64,000 nt of DNA from an uncultured Tropicimonas sp. (lineage in GTDB: Bacteria; Pseudomonadota; Alphaproteobacteria; Rhodobacterales; Rhodobacteraceae). The stretch covers positions 62,001 to 126,000 of the forward strand of contig CANMIP010000002.1 of the NCBI GenBank assembly GCA_947497945.1, given 5' to 3'. Under the pieces are notes generated by a model that searched no databases, was not told where the DNA came from, and was given only the letters and a program-made list of their open reading frames with translations. The translations under genes and the position numbers were made by a program. Positions 43,210 through 52,943 of the stretch are shown piece after piece (the first letter of the stretch is position 1; each line of letters begins with the position of its first letter).

Positions 43210-44292
43210 ATGCCGGAAATCTCGACACTCTATGTCAGGAAATATATCGCACAGGCTGACCCCTCGCTCGACCCCGCGCGCCTTTACGCCATTGCGGGGG
43301 TCAGCTCACAGGAGGTGGAAGACCCGCGCAACATGGTCCCCGTTGACGCCTGTTGCCGCCTGATCGAGACGCTGGCGGAGGCCGAGCGCCCCGCGATCCG
43401 CGTCCACCTGCGCACCGGCGCTTCCATGCGCTGCGAGGATTTCGGGGTGGTCGGGCTGGCCGTCAAATCCGCGCCCACCTTGCGCCAGTCCTTCGAACGG
43501 ATGGATCGCTATTCCCGCGTGTTCAACCGCAACTCGGACTTCCTCTGTCACGACGATGGCGAGGCGGTGTACCTGACCCATGACCGGAACGATCCGGACC
43601 GGCTCGGCCTGCGGCTCTCGAACGAGGCGGCCTTCGCCACCATCGTCACCCTCTGCCGCGAGTCCCGCAACGCGCCTTTCCAGCCCGAACGCATCGAGTT
43701 CTGCCACCCGCCTCTCGGCGCGCCCGAACCGCTTGAAGAGTTCTTTGGCTGTCCCGTCACGTTCGGCGCCGAGGCGAACCGGATGCGGGTCTCGCGCGCA
43801 CAGCTCGACAGGCCCAACAGGGCGGGAGATGCCGGGATCTGGTCCTATTTCATGGACCGGGTGGAGGAATTGCTGCCCGCGCCGCAAAAGACGACGCTCG
43901 AGCACAGGATCGTGGCACTGGTCGGTGACCTGCTCAGCGACGGCGTCCCGACGCTCGATTGCGTCGCCTCCGCGCTCGGCATGGGCAGCCGGACGCTGCA
44001 GCGCCGGCTCTCCGAGCGCGGCGTCACCTTCCAGGCACTGGTCGACCGGGCGCGGCGTGAACTGGCCGGGCATCTCGTCGCACGGACGCCCCACGCCTTC
44101 GCCGAGATCGCCTTCCTGACCGGGTTCGCGGAGCAAAGCTCGTTCACCCGCGCCTTTCGCCGCTGGTTCGCCACCACCCAGCGAGCGTACCGGACGCGCC
44201 CGCCCGCTCCGGCGCGGGCGCGCGCGCCGGAGGCGGCCCTTCGCGACAGGCCCCGATCCGTGCTATCCCCGGCCGGAGCGCCTCGGAGCTGA
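43210..44292 (+). CDS. AraC-family transcriptional regulator
   Basis: 360 residues from ATG 43210 (MPEISTLYVRKYIAQADPSL). The N-terminal ligand domain is of the OruR type (FGVVGLAVKSAPTLRQSFER). The C-terminal HTH contains PTLDCVASALGMGSRTLQRRL and HAFAEIAFLTGFAEQSSFTRAFRRW, the AraC signature. The Pro-Ala-Arg-rich tail after residue 325 is unusual and may be unstructured. It is divergent from the exported isochorismatase/YHS genes and probably controls them. A LysR gene starts 33 bases downstream. Confidence 0.92.
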   Translation: MPEISTLYVRKYIAQADPSLDPARLYAIAGVSSQEVEDPRNMVPVDACCRLIETLAEAERPAIRVHLRTGASMRCEDFGVVGLAVKSAPTLRQSFERMDRYSRVFNRNSDFLCHDDGEAVYLTHDRNDPDRLGLRLSNEAAFATIVTLCRESRNAPFQPERIEFCHPPLGAPEPLEEFFGCPVTFGAEANRMRVSRAQLDRPNRAGDAGIWSYFMDRVEELLPAPQKTTLEHRIVALVGDLLSDGVPTLDCVASALGMGSRTLQRRLSERGVTFQALVDRARRELAGHLVARTPHAFAEIAFLTGFAEQSSFTRAFRRWFATTQRAYRTRPPAPARARAPEAALRDRPRSVLSPAGAPRS

Positions 44293-44325
44293 GGCCGGCA
44301 AAAGCACCGAACGGGACCCGACGCG

Positions 44326-45213
44326 ATGGACAAGCTTTCCGTCATGCAAGCCTTTCTCCGCATCGTCGATCGCGGCAGCTTCGCCCGCGCGGCGGAGGAT
44401 CTCGGCGTCTCGCCGGCGCTGCTGAGCCGGGAGGTCAAGCTGCTGGAGGAAAGCCTCGGCTGCGCGCTGCTGACCCGGACGACGCGCTCGATGTCGCTGA
44501 CCGAGGCCGGGCGGCTCTATTACGAGGAAACGCTCGGCATACTGGACGCTGTCACGGGCGTGGAAAGCCGCATCCGCGAAGGCGCCGGCATCGTGCGCGG
44601 CCACCTGCGGGTGAACACGTCGAGCTCCTTTGGCCAGATGGTCATTGCCCCCGCCCTGCCCGCCTTCCTCGACTCCCATCCGGAGCTGCGCCTGACGCTC
44701 TCCATGGATGACCGGGTGATCGACATGGTCGAAGGCGGCTTCGATGTCTCGATCCGCATCCGGGCCGCGATGCCGGATTCGGCCCTTGTCGCGCGCAAGA
44801 TCGGCATCGCCCGCCAGCGCATCTTTGCCTCTCCCGCCTACCTGGCCGCCGCCGGCCGCCCGGAACGCCCCGAGGATATCCCGCAACACAGGCTCGTCGG
44901 CTTCCTTCTGGCCGATCACCTGAGCTCCTGGACCCTGACCGGACCGACCGGCCGCGTGACGCTCGAGATCGACCCGCCGGTCCGGGTCGGCAACAGCCTG
45001 GTGCTGCGCGACCTGCTGGTTGCCGGGCACGGCATCGGCACCCTGCCGGACTTCGTCTCCGACGGCCCGGAAGCGCGGGGGGAGCTGGTGCGGGTCCTGC
45101 CCGACTACGAATTGCCGTCCCCGGAGATTTTCGCCGTGACGGCCTCGCGGCTCGGCATGGACGCAAGGGTCACGGCCTTTCTCGACTGCCTGCGCACGGC
45201 GCTGCGGCGCTGA
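44326..45213 (+). CDS. LysR-family transcriptional regulator
   Basis: 295 residues. MDKLSVMQAFLRIVDRGSFARAAEDLGVSPALLSREVKLLEESLG is the standard LysR helix-turn-helix region (split motif 18-40). The effector domain has GHLRVNTSSSFGQMVIAP and DVSIRIRAAMPDSALVARKIG. This is the DsdC/AaeR-like group that often controls adjacent quinone reductases. Immediately downstream on the same strand is a WrbA-like flavoprotein, the probable target; the 106-base gap could hold the operator, although no strong palindrome is seen. Confidence 0.92.
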   Translation: MDKLSVMQAFLRIVDRGSFARAAEDLGVSPALLSREVKLLEESLGCALLTRTTRSMSLTEAGRLYYEETLGILDAVTGVESRIREGAGIVRGHLRVNTSSSFGQMVIAPALPAFLDSHPELRLTLSMDDRVIDMVEGGFDVSIRIRAAMPDSALVARKIGIARQRIFASPAYLAAAGRPERPEDIPQHRLVGFLLADHLSSWTLTGPTGRVTLEIDPPVRVGNSLVLRDLLVAGHGIGTLPDFVSDGPEARGELVRVLPDYELPSPEIFAVTASRLGMDARVTAFLDCLRTALRR

Positions 45214-45319
45214 CATTCTTCAACCGGCGTAAAGAATGAAGTGACAGCGCCCCGCTTATTCCGGCGCGCCGCTTGCCCGATCTTCCCGGCATCGCACTCC
45301 AGATGCCCGAGAGGATCCA

Positions 45320-45943
45320 ATGACCCGCATTCTTGTTCTCTACTATTCCAGCTATGGCCATGTCCGCGCGCTCGCCCGGGCCGAGGCCGAGGGCGCCCGC
45401 AGCGTGCCCGGCACCTGCGTCGAGCTGCGTCGCGTTCCCGAAACCGTCCCCGAGGCGGTCCGGGCGCGGGTCGGCTTTGCCGCCGACGACACCCCCGTCG
45501 CGACGATCGCCGAGCTCGAAAGCTACGATGCCATCATCTTCGGCACGCCCACGCTTTTCGGGATGATGGCCGGACAGATGAAGAGCTTCCTCGACCAGGC
45601 CGGCGGCCTCTGGGCCCGCAACGCGCTCACGGGCAAGGTGGCGGCCGTCTTCGCCTCGACCGGCTCGCAGCATGGCGGGCACGAGGCGACCCTGCTCTCC
45701 ACCCAGATCCCGCTGCAGCATTTCGGGATGCTGATTGCCGGCCTGCCCTACAGCTTCGCCGGGCAGACCACGGCCGACAGCGTTATCGGCGGCGCGCCTT
45801 ATGGCGCGGGCACCATCGCCGGGGCTGACGGGTCGCGCCAGCCCTCCGAGACCGATCTGGCCGGGGCCCGGTTCCAGGGCGCGCATGTGGCCCGCATCGC
45901 GCAGCGCCTCGCGGGAACCCGGCAGCAGGGGGAGGCGGCCTGA
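45320..45943 (+). CDS. WrbA-type NAD(P)H:quinone oxidoreductase (flavodoxin fold)
   Basis: 207 residues. [16 protein letters not shown] is the FMN phosphate-binding loop. [22 protein letters not shown] and [17 protein letters not shown] are the WrbA signatures, as is [21 protein letters not shown]. WrbA enzymes reduce quinones by two electrons with NAD(P)H and protect against redox cycling. GAGAGGATCC precedes the ATG. It follows a LysR gene and precedes a DMT exporter. Cytoplasmic. Confidence 0.93.
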   Translation: MTRILVLYYSSYGHVRALARAEAEGARSVPGTCVELRRVPETVPEAVRARVGFAADDTPVATIAELESYDAIIFGTPTLFGMMAGQMKSFLDQAGGLWARNALTGKVAAVFASTGSQHGGHEATLLSTQIPLQHFGMLIAGLPYSFAGQTTADSVIGGAPYGAGTIAGADGSRQPSETDLAGARFQGAHVARIAQRLAGTRQQGEAA

Positions 45944-46090
45944 TGCCCGCTCCGCTCCGGTTCCCGCTCAACCGCCGGCAGCGCCGGCACGCCTTGCCAT
46001 GCGATCTGCCGCCACATCCGATGCGGGAGACCGGCGTTGCGCCCTGCCCGCGCCTTCACATCCGGCCAGGCCCCGAACAGGAGGCATGAC

Positions 46091-46984
46091 ATGTCCCGCA
46101 ACACCGACATATTTCTCACGGCGCTCGCCCCGGCGATCTGGGGCAGCACCTATCTCGTCACCACCGAAGCCCTGCCGGCGGGATACCCGGTCACGCTTGC
46201 CGCGCTGCGTGCCCTGCCGGCGGGATTGCTCCTGCTGGCGATCACGCGCTGCTTGCCGCCGCGTGCATGGCTCGGCCGGGTCTTCCTGCTCGGCAGCCTC
46301 AATTTCGCGGTCTTCTGGGTTCTGCTCCTTGTCGCGGCTTACAGGCTCCCCGGCGGCATCGCCGCAACCCTCGGCTCGCTGCAGGCGATGATGGTCCTCG
46401 GCATGGCCCGCGGCTGGCTGGGCACGCCGCTGCGGACCGGCGCGGTCCTCGCGGCGGCAACCGGCGTGGTTGGCGTCGCGCTTCTGGTGGCCGGCCCGGA
46501 GACCCGGCTCGATCCCGTCGGCATCGCCGCGGGCCTCGCCGGCGCGGCCTCCATGGCCGCCGGCACCGTGCTGAGCCGGAAATGGCAGCCGCCGGTCCCG
46601 GCGCTCGGCTTCACCGCCTGGCAATTGACCGCCGGTGGCCTGATCCTGCTGCCGCTCGCGCTCCTGCTCGAGCCGCCCCTGCCGCCGCTCTCCCCCGCAA
46701 ACCTCGCCGGCATGGCCTGGCTGGGTCTGGTCGGGGCCGCGGCCTCCTATGCGCTCTGGTTTCGGGGCGTGGCGCGGCTCGAGCCCGCTGCGGTTTCCAT
46801 GCTCGGAATGATGAGCCCGGTCACGGCGGTGATCCTCGGCTGGATCTGGCTCGGACAGGCGCTCACGCCGCTGCAGGCCATCGGCGCCGTCATCATCCTC
46901 GCCTCGGTCTGGGCCGGCCAGCGTGCGAGCCGTCCCCACCCCCCGCGTCACCTGCTCCGGGCAGCGCGGCCCGACCCCGCCTGA
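46091..46984 (+). CDS. EamA/DMT-family transporter
   Basis: 297 residues from ATG 46091 behind AGGAGG. About ten hydrophobic helices in two EamA repeats. ALAPAIWGSTYLVTTEALPAG is the start of the first repeat, and AWLGLVGAAASYALWFRG and SMLGMMSPVTAVILGWIWLG lie in the second. DMT proteins export metabolites or drugs by secondary transport. The open frame upstream to 46037 lacks a better start. Same strand as the WrbA-like gene; co-transcription is plausible but there is a gap of about 150 bases. Substrate unknown. Confidence 0.92.
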   Translation: MSRNTDIFLTALAPAIWGSTYLVTTEALPAGYPVTLAALRALPAGLLLLAITRCLPPRAWLGRVFLLGSLNFAVFWVLLLVAAYRLPGGIAATLGSLQAMMVLGMARGWLGTPLRTGAVLAAATGVVGVALLVAGPETRLDPVGIAAGLAGAASMAAGTVLSRKWQPPVPALGFTAWQLTAGGLILLPLALLLEPPLPPLSPANLAGMAWLGLVGAAASYALWFRGVARLEPAAVSMLGMMSPVTAVILGWIWLGQALTPLQAIGAVIILASVWAGQRASRPHPPRHLLRAARPDPA

Positions 46985-48110
46985 TCCCCTTCGACCGGGT
47001 GCCCCCACGACGATCCCGGCCCGGTTCCGGCCTTCCATCCCCGCAGCAAACAGATGCCATCCGCGTTGCGCAGGATCGACAGGCAAATGGCAAGGGTGAT
47101 GCGGCTGGCCTCCATCGCTTCGAGCATCCGTGCGACGACCGCCTGTGTCGCATTGTCGAGAGCCGGGCTGGCCTGAAGCAAGACACCGACCCGGGCTCGG
47201 GCTCGGGCAAGGTCGAGCCGAGAGAACCGACACCGGCGAGATGTTCCCCCGGTGCGATGCGCAAAACCGGCCTCCTGCAGGATCGACGCGCCCTGCTTCA
47301 ATGGCAAAGCGGACGCCGCCATCGAGCCGCCCCGCCACGGGGGTTGCGGCGCGTTTCAGGCTGCGGGCGAGGATGACCACGAGGATATTGATCCGGACCA
47401 GTGCAATACCGATCAGCGCCAGGCGCACGAGAATGTAGTCGCCGAAGACCTGGGGAAAGACCGGTGCGAGGATTCCTGACAAGACCCGCGCCAGCGTCGT
47501 CAGGAAGACGAAAAGCAGCGGCAGGCCGAAGCCCGAGAACCGTCGCGGTATCGAACGCCAAGGCCTTCGGCCAGCTGTCGCAACGATTGAATTCGGGGCC
47601 GCGCTCGAAGGTCAGCGCAACGCCCGTGAAGCTCTCGGAGAATGCCTCCAATGCCTCCTCGCGGCGCTCCAGGCGGGACCGATGAGACAGACCTTCCGGC
47701 CGCGGATGCCCTCGATGGCGATCTGCGCGTCGACCGCCCACACCCGCGGAACGAGACCGCGCCCGGCGAACCGCGAGAGCAATTCCCCGCGATTGCCGAG
47801 CAGGGCCGAGCACTCCCGCAACGCGGCAAGGTTCTTGCCCGGCATGTTCGTGCACAAGGTGTTGGTCGTCTCTTCGCGGTGACGCCACGCGGCACTGCTG
47901 CGTTCGATCTGACGACAACGCTCCACGATATTATCCGGATCCGTCCACGTTGCCGCCTGGCTGACAGGGACGGCATTCAGCAACATCCATCCGGAGGCCC
48001 CGACGCGGCGCAGGCCACGGTCTGCAGGTTCCGGACGGGCAAGGCGGTTGCGCGCCTCTTTCCTGAAAACATCTCGCGCTCGCTGCGCCTTCAACAAGTA
48101 AAACCGATTG
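46985..48110 (-). pseudogene. Decayed gene for an exported or membrane protein, family not recognised
   Basis: Protein-like pieces follow one another in changing frames on the minus strand. A signal-like AVPVSQAATWTDPDNI lies at about 48000-47940. Then EALEAFSESFTGVALTFERG at about 47670-47600. From about 47540 GFGLPLLFVFLTTLARVLSG and YILVRLALIGIALVRINILV make two membrane helices, then an SLKRAATPVAGRL segment. At least two frame changes (about 47680 and 47540) interrupt the reading. Downstream, 47320-46950 holds another open stretch. I do not recognise the family. The 285 bases from 48111 to 48395 contain nothing supportable. Confidence 0.5.
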
Positions 48111-48395
48111 CGAGATGCAATTGAACGGGCCCAGTGACAGGGCGGTGGGGCACGCAAACATCCGCTCTGCCCGCGCCCGCCGGTATCGCTCGGGGCAAGG
48201 GCCTTCCCGATGGCGCGGTGTGGAGACCGGGCGCCTCCCCCTATTCGTTTTCGGATTTGGCGTGACCGATGGCCCCGAACGGACATTGCCACGCCATCGC
48301 AAGGGCCGGCACGGTGTCGTTATCCCTCGCGGACAGGAGACCCGGCGCACGTGGCTGCGGCGACCGCCCCCGGGGCCGCCGCCGATCAGGTCGGA

Positions 48396-50054
48396 TCAGT
48401 TGGTCAGGCGGAGCTGGTTGATCGTGCGGGCGATGGAGGTAAAGGCCTGGTCCAGCGCGCCGACATCCTCATCGGTCGAGACATCGTAGAAATAGGTCGT
48501 GTCGGTGGCGCATTCCTTCAGCGTCTCGTCGCCCTCGCCATAGGTGTCCATGCCGATGGTGAAGACCAGCACCCCCTCGGTCGCGGCCGCGGCGCCGCAG
48601 ATATCCCAGGTCCGGCCCTTCTTGGTCGATGAGCCCCATTTGTCGACGATCTTGTTGTATTCCGTCGAACCACTCTCGCCCAGTGCCGTCGCGTAGAGCC
48701 TGTCCGTGTAATACTCAACGCTCATCATGTCCCAGATATCGGGCCAGCTCAGCTGGACGGCGTCGTTCTCCCCTTCGGGTGTGTCGTTCCAGGACCCGTT
48801 GTTGAAGCGGTAATACTTCGACGTGCTGGCACGATCCTCATCATAGAAGGACATCTTGCTGCGGATCGACGAGGTGCTCTCGGTGCCGAGATCGATATTG
48901 TTCAGCCCACCATCGAGGAAGATCGGCGAAAGCCCGGAGCGGTAGGGGTCGTCGACCTCCCACTGGTTCGTGTTCGCGCCGTCCGACATCACGATGAGAT
49001 ATTTCATCCGGCTGATGCCCTCTTCGGAACTGCCGTAATCGAAGGGCTGGCCGGCGAATTTCTCGTCCACGATCCCATCGGCGATCATCGCGGTCACGAC
49101 CGGCTGGGCAGAGGGGTCGAGCAGCGCAGCCCCCCATTTCGTGCCAATCTCGATCGAGGTCCAGCCGAAGCCGACCATGTCGTTGATCTGCGACTTGAGA
49201 TAGACGGCATCATCCGACCAGGGCGTGATCTGGCGGCTGCTGTCGTTGCGGCAGACCCGGTAATTCTCGTTGGCCGGCATCGAGGTCGTGCTGGGATCGA
49301 AATGCGCGGTCCTGTTGTATTCCTGGGTCGTCGGCATCGCGGTGGTCAGGAAATCATCCGCCTCGAAGGTGAGGCAGCTGGAATGGCTGTGCTCGTCCGT
49401 GACCGTGTAATGGCTCAGCAGGTCCGCCCCGGCATTGACCTGGGTGGCAAAGGGCACGATCGAGATCGCCACCTTTCCTTCCGAGCTGTCATCCTCGAGG
49501 ACCTGGTCGACGAAATTGCCTGCTGCTTCCTTGAGCAGGTTCAACCGGAAATTGTTGTTGTTGGACATGGAGCCGGAATTGTCGAGCACGAGAACGATTT
49601 CCAGCTCGGTCACGGATTCCTCGGCCGTCCCGGACGCGGGGGCAGAGAGCGTCTCGATGCCGATCATGTCCATGAACATCGTCCGGACGCTGAAGGACGA
49701 CTCGACCGAAACCTGCCGCGCATCCAAAGCGCTGGTGACATTGATATTGACAAGCTCCGGATCGATCCCGGCCCGTGCCAGGTAATCTTCGACCACGCTC
49801 TCGGGATCGAGCGTCTGGTCCAGGTCGGCGGCCGCGAGAACGGCGGAATCGATCGTGTTCTGGATCTTGATGCGGGCAAATTCCGTCCGCACCGTGTCGA
49901 TGGCCATGCCGACGGCAAGCAACATGCAGACAAGGATGAACAGCGTGAAGATGATCATCCCGCCATCCTCTTCGCGCGAAAAACGGCGCATGGAAGCGGG
50001 CAAGACAAAGGTCTTTCGCGCACGGCGAAGCAATAAACACATATCAAACATCAT
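48396..50054 (-). CDS. TadG-like pilus-assembly / von Willebrand factor A domain protein
   Basis: 552 residues from ATG 50054 (ATG codons also at 50051 and 50042). After a basic N terminus comes the TadE/TadG-type membrane segment MIIFTLFILVCMLLAVGMAI, preceded by REEDGG, and a DTVRTEFARIKIQNTIDSAVLAAA-like stretch. The vWA domain begins at about residue 153 with the MIDAS motif DNSGS and includes YLIVMSDGANTN. The protein is anchored in the inner membrane with the vWA domain outside and may join Flp pilus or adhesin assembly. No other tad genes are in the window, so it is an orphan. Upstream is an AT-rich promoter region. Confidence 0.88.
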   Translation of the reverse strand: MMFDMCLLLRRARKTFVLPASMRRFSREEDGGMIIFTLFILVCMLLAVGMAIDTVRTEFARIKIQNTIDSAVLAAADLDQTLDPESVVEDYLARAGIDPELVNINVTSALDARQVSVESSFSVRTMFMDMIGIETLSAPASGTAEESVTELEIVLVLDNSGSMSNNNNFRLNLLKEAAGNFVDQVLEDDSSEGKVAISIVPFATQVNAGADLLSHYTVTDEHSHSSCLTFEADDFLTTAMPTTQEYNRTAHFDPSTTSMPANENYRVCRNDSSRQITPWSDDAVYLKSQINDMVGFGWTSIEIGTKWGAALLDPSAQPVVTAMIADGIVDEKFAGQPFDYGSSEEGISRMKYLIVMSDGANTNQWEVDDPYRSGLSPIFLDGGLNNIDLGTESTSSIRSKMSFYDEDRASTSKYYRFNNGSWNDTPEGENDAVQLSWPDIWDMMSVEYYTDRLYATALGESGSTEYNKIVDKWGSSTKKGRTWDICGAAAATEGVLVFTIGMDTYGEGDETLKECATDTTYFYDVSTDEDVGALDQAFTSIARTINQLRLTN

Positions 50055-50392
50055 TCTCGGCACCCTGCCCCCCGGCAAAGATGGGCGCCCCGACCCAGGA
50101 CTTATTCTTGCCACAAAATTGGCGCGACTTTTAGGCGAAGCTTTCGAATATCGCCATAAAAATAAATTTCCATTTAAAAACATAGCACTAAAGCCTTGTC
50201 GCACAAAAACTCCGGTTTCCTGCCGGAAAACGATCCACCGAGGGCCGGCGGCATTGTTCGGGCCTGAGGGAAAAACGGGCGCGAATCGGTCTCCCAATTG
50301 TGGTCGGAACATGGTCGGCGCCGGCGCGCTCTTGCAGTTGACCCCCCCGGCGTTCCCGGCCATTCAGTCCCAAAGACGATAGGAGCAGAATC
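50055..50392. other. Divergent intergenic region between vWA gene and lolC
   Basis: No gene. The stretch at about 50135-50185 is strongly AT-rich, in contrast to its surroundings, and is the likely minus-strand promoter of the vWA gene. The last bases hold the AGGAG site for the TTG start of lolC. A small inverted repeat TTTCC/GGAAA lies at about 50216-50229. Confidence 0.45.
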
Positions 50393-51679
50393 TTGGCCCA
50401 GAGCCCACCGCCCTTTGCCGCGTTCGAATGGATGATCGCCTGGCGCTACCTGCGGGCAAGACGGGCCGAAGGCGGCGTCTCGGTGATGACCTGGATCAGC
50501 CTTGTCGGCATCACGCTGGCGGTATTCGCGCTGGTGGCGACGCTCGCCGTGCGCTCCGGCTTCCGGGCGGAGTTCGTCGACACGATCCTTGGCGCCAATG
50601 CGCATGTGACGGTCTACCAGTCGGTCGCGGTGACAGAGACCGGCCAGTCCAGCCGGGTGATCGACGATTTCGACGCCATGGCAGAGCGGCTGCGCACGGT
50701 CGCGGGTGTCACGCGGGTCGCGCCGCTGGTCAAGGGACAGGTCATGGCGAGCTTCCAGGGCCGCAATGCCGGCGTCGAGGTCTTCGGCATCTCGGCGGAG
50801 GATCTCGCCACCATCCCGCGCATCGCCGCGCCCGAGAAGAGCCTCGGCGACATCACCCGTTTCGAGGACGGGATCGCCATTGGCTGGGGCGTGGCGCAAC
50901 AGCTTAATGTCTCGGCCGGCGACCGGGTCAAGCTGATCTCGCCGGACGGCGCCAGGACACCCTTCGGCACCTCGCCGCGGGTGAGCGTCTTCGAGGTTGT
51001 CTATGTCTTCCAGGCCGGGCGCTACGATATCGACCGCACGCGGGTCTACATGCCCTTTGCCGAGGCGCAGACCTATTTCAACCGCGAAGGCGTGGCCGAC
51101 GAGCTGGAGGTCATGGTCGCGGAGCCGGACAAGGTCGGCGAGATGACGCTGGAGCTGCTGCGCGCGGGCGGCGAGCGGGTGCTGCTCTGGACCTGGCGCG
51201 ATGCGTCGGGGGCCTTCCTGCGGGCGCTGGAGGTCGAGGATAACGTGATGTTCGTGATCCTCTCGATCCTGGTGCTGATCGCGGCGATGAACATCATCTC
51301 GGGCCTGATCATGCTGGTGAAGAACAAGGGGCGCGATATCGGCATCCTGCGCACGATGGGGCTGACCGAGGGCTCGGTGATGCGGGTCTTCTTCATCTGC
51401 GGCGCCGCCGTGGGGACCGTCGGAACCGTGGCGGGCGTCATCCTGGGCTGCCTCTTCGCGATCTATATCGACCCGATCTTCTCCTTCGTGAACTTTGTCG
51501 CGGGCGGCGGGATCTGGGATCCGTCGATCCGGGGGATCTACGACCTGCCAGCGAAGCTGGAAATGGGCGATGTGCTCTCGGCCGTGCTGCTGTCGCTCGG
51601 GCTGTCCTTCGGCGTGACGATCTTCCCGGCGCGCCGGGCGGCGCGGATGAACCCGGTGGAGGCGCTGCGCTATGAGTAA
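50393..51679 (+). CDS. lolC: Lipoprotein-releasing ABC permease LolC/LolE
   Basis: 428 residues starting at TTG 50393, chosen because AGGAG is eight bases upstream and no ATG gives the conserved N terminus. AFEWMIAWRYLRARRAEGGVSVMTWISLVGITLAVFALV (split around residues 9-48) is the LolC/E start. One helix is followed by a large periplasmic MacB-like domain, then three C-terminal helices with GLIMLVKNKGRDIGILRTMG, the coupling region. The protein extracts outer-membrane lipoproteins from the inner membrane with LolD. Its 3' end overlaps lolD by eight bases. Only one permease gene is present, so it presumably homodimerises, as in many alphaproteobacteria. Confidence 0.93.
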   Translation: MAQSPPPFAAFEWMIAWRYLRARRAEGGVSVMTWISLVGITLAVFALVATLAVRSGFRAEFVDTILGANAHVTVYQSVAVTETGQSSRVIDDFDAMAERLRTVAGVTRVAPLVKGQVMASFQGRNAGVEVFGISAEDLATIPRIAAPEKSLGDITRFEDGIAIGWGVAQQLNVSAGDRVKLISPDGARTPFGTSPRVSVFEVVYVFQAGRYDIDRTRVYMPFAEAQTYFNREGVADELEVMVAEPDKVGEMTLELLRAGGERVLLWTWRDASGAFLRALEVEDNVMFVILSILVLIAAMNIISGLIMLVKNKGRDIGILRTMGLTEGSVMRVFFICGAAVGTVGTVAGVILGCLFAIYIDPIFSFVNFVAGGGIWDPSIRGIYDLPAKLEMGDVLSAVLLSLGLSFGVTIFPARRAARMNPVEALRYE

Positions 51680-52352
51680 CGTCCTGAAACTCGACGGCCT
51701 CGCGAAGAACTACAATCCCGGCCAGCCGGGCGAGGTCCGGGTGCTGGCGGAGTGCGACCTCACCGTGGATGCGGGGGAGATCGTGGCGCTGGTCGCGCCC
51801 TCCGGCGCCGGAAAGTCGACCCTGCTGCATATTGCCGGCCTGCTCGACACGCCGGATGCCGGGGAAGTGGCGCTGAACGGGCAGGTCATGACCGGCAAGG
51901 GCGATGCGGCGCGCACCATCGCGCGGCGGCGCGAGGTCGGCTTCGTCTACCAGTTCCATCACCTGCTGCCGGAGTTCAGCGCGGCGGAGAACATCATCCT
52001 GCCGCAACTGGCCAATGCGGTCGCTCCGGCGGCGGCCGAAGCGCGGGCCGCGGAGCTGCTCGCGACCGTGGGCCTGTCGGAACGTGCAACGCATCGGCCG
52101 GGCCAGCTCTCGGGCGGCGAGCAGCAACGCGTGGCCTTCTGCCGGGCGCTGGCCAACAGCCCGCACCTGCTGCTGGCCGACGAGCCGACCGGCAATCTCG
52201 ACCCCGGCACCTCGGAGACAGTCTTCGCGGCGCTGATGCAGCTCGTGCGCGAGACCGGCATGGCTGCGCTGATCGCGACCCATAACCTGGAGCTGGCGCA
52301 GCGGATGGACCGTGTCGTCCGGCTCGACGCGGGCAAGATCACGCCCGCCTAG
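51672..52352 (+). CDS. lolD: Lipoprotein-releasing ABC ATPase LolD
   Basis: 226 residues. Walker A is APSGAGKST (Ala instead of the first Gly), the Q-loop reads GFVYQFHHLLPEFSAAEN with the typical LolD/MacB H-H-L-L-P pattern, signature LSGGEQQRVAFCRAL, Walker B LLLADEPTGNLD and H-loop ATHN. It powers lipoprotein release by the LolC/E permease. Start overlaps the permease stop. The stop codon TAG lies within a short repeat shared with the end of the next gene. Confidence 0.95.
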   Translation: MSNVLKLDGLAKNYNPGQPGEVRVLAECDLTVDAGEIVALVAPSGAGKSTLLHIAGLLDTPDAGEVALNGQVMTGKGDAARTIARRREVGFVYQFHHLLPEFSAAENIILPQLANAVAPAAAEARAAELLATVGLSERATHRPGQLSGGEQQRVAFCRALANSPHLLLADEPTGNLDPGTSETVFAALMQLVRETGMAALIATHNLELAQRMDRVVRLDAGKITPA

Positions 52353-52393
52353 GCGCGTTGCGTCAGCGAGTTTCCTAGGCGCGCTGTGTGAGC
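52348..52393. repeat. Short direct repeat: two copies of the 3' end of a YdcZ-type gene
   Basis: Bases 52348-52367 and 52374-52393 agree at most of their 20 positions and both begin CCTAGGCGCG. On the minus strand each encodes LTQRA and a stop. The second copy is the end of the YdcZ-type gene at 52375-52815. The first is an orphan end fused to the lolD stop. A tandem paralogue may have been lost by recombination. Confidence 0.55.
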
Positions 52394-52815
52394 ACGACCC
52401 CGCCCGCCATGAGCGCCAGCCCGGCGCCGCGCGCGGCGGTCAACGGCTTGACCGGGGCGCCGAAGAGCCCGAAATGGTCGATGATCGCAGCCGAGATCAA
52501 TTGCCCGACCAGGACGAAGAACACCGCGTTTCCAACCCCGAAACGCGGCGCAATGGCCGTGACCGACAGCACGTAGAAGGCGACCAGCGTGCCGGCGAGG
52601 AAGAGATGCGGCGGCGCGCCGACGGCGCGGGTCAACGCCCCAGGCCCGGTGACCAGCGTCGCCACCGCAGCCACGCAGAGCGCAACGCAGAACAGGATCG
52701 TTGCCGCTGCTGCCGGCGAGCCCATGCGCTGGCCGAGCGCCGCATTCAGCGCCGCGAGCAGCGGGATTCCGATCCCGGCGAGCAGCATGATCGTGGCATA
52801 GACGTGATTTGGCAT
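52375..52815 (-). CDS. YdcZ/DMT-type small membrane protein (DUF606)
   Basis: 146 residues with about five hydrophobic segments. MLLAGIGIPLLAALNAALGQRMGSPAAAA is the family N terminus (read from residue 10), and FFVLVGQLISAAIIDHFGLFGAPVKPLTA the diagnostic later part. The ending GGVVLTQRA is characteristic. Half-size DMT-like transporters of this kind dimerise and are presumed exporters; the substrate is unknown. It is convergent with lolD, with 22 bases between stop codons, and divergent from the cytochrome c genes. Confidence 0.9.
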   Translation of the reverse strand: MPNHVYATIMLLAGIGIPLLAALNAALGQRMGSPAAAATILFCVALCVAAVATLVTGPGALTRAVGAPPHLFLAGTLVAFYVLSVTAIAPRFGVGNAVFFVLVGQLISAAIIDHFGLFGAPVKPLTAARGAGLALMAGGVVLTQRA

Positions 52816-52943
52816 GTCGCGCTCCCGGTCCGCATCCGGCGCAGATTGCGGGATCGGATGGTTCGGAGCAAGGGCCGGTGCATGACGAAGATCATGGACA
52901 GTCCCCGCTCAGGGCGTAACACTTCTCCCCAAAGGAGGCCGCC

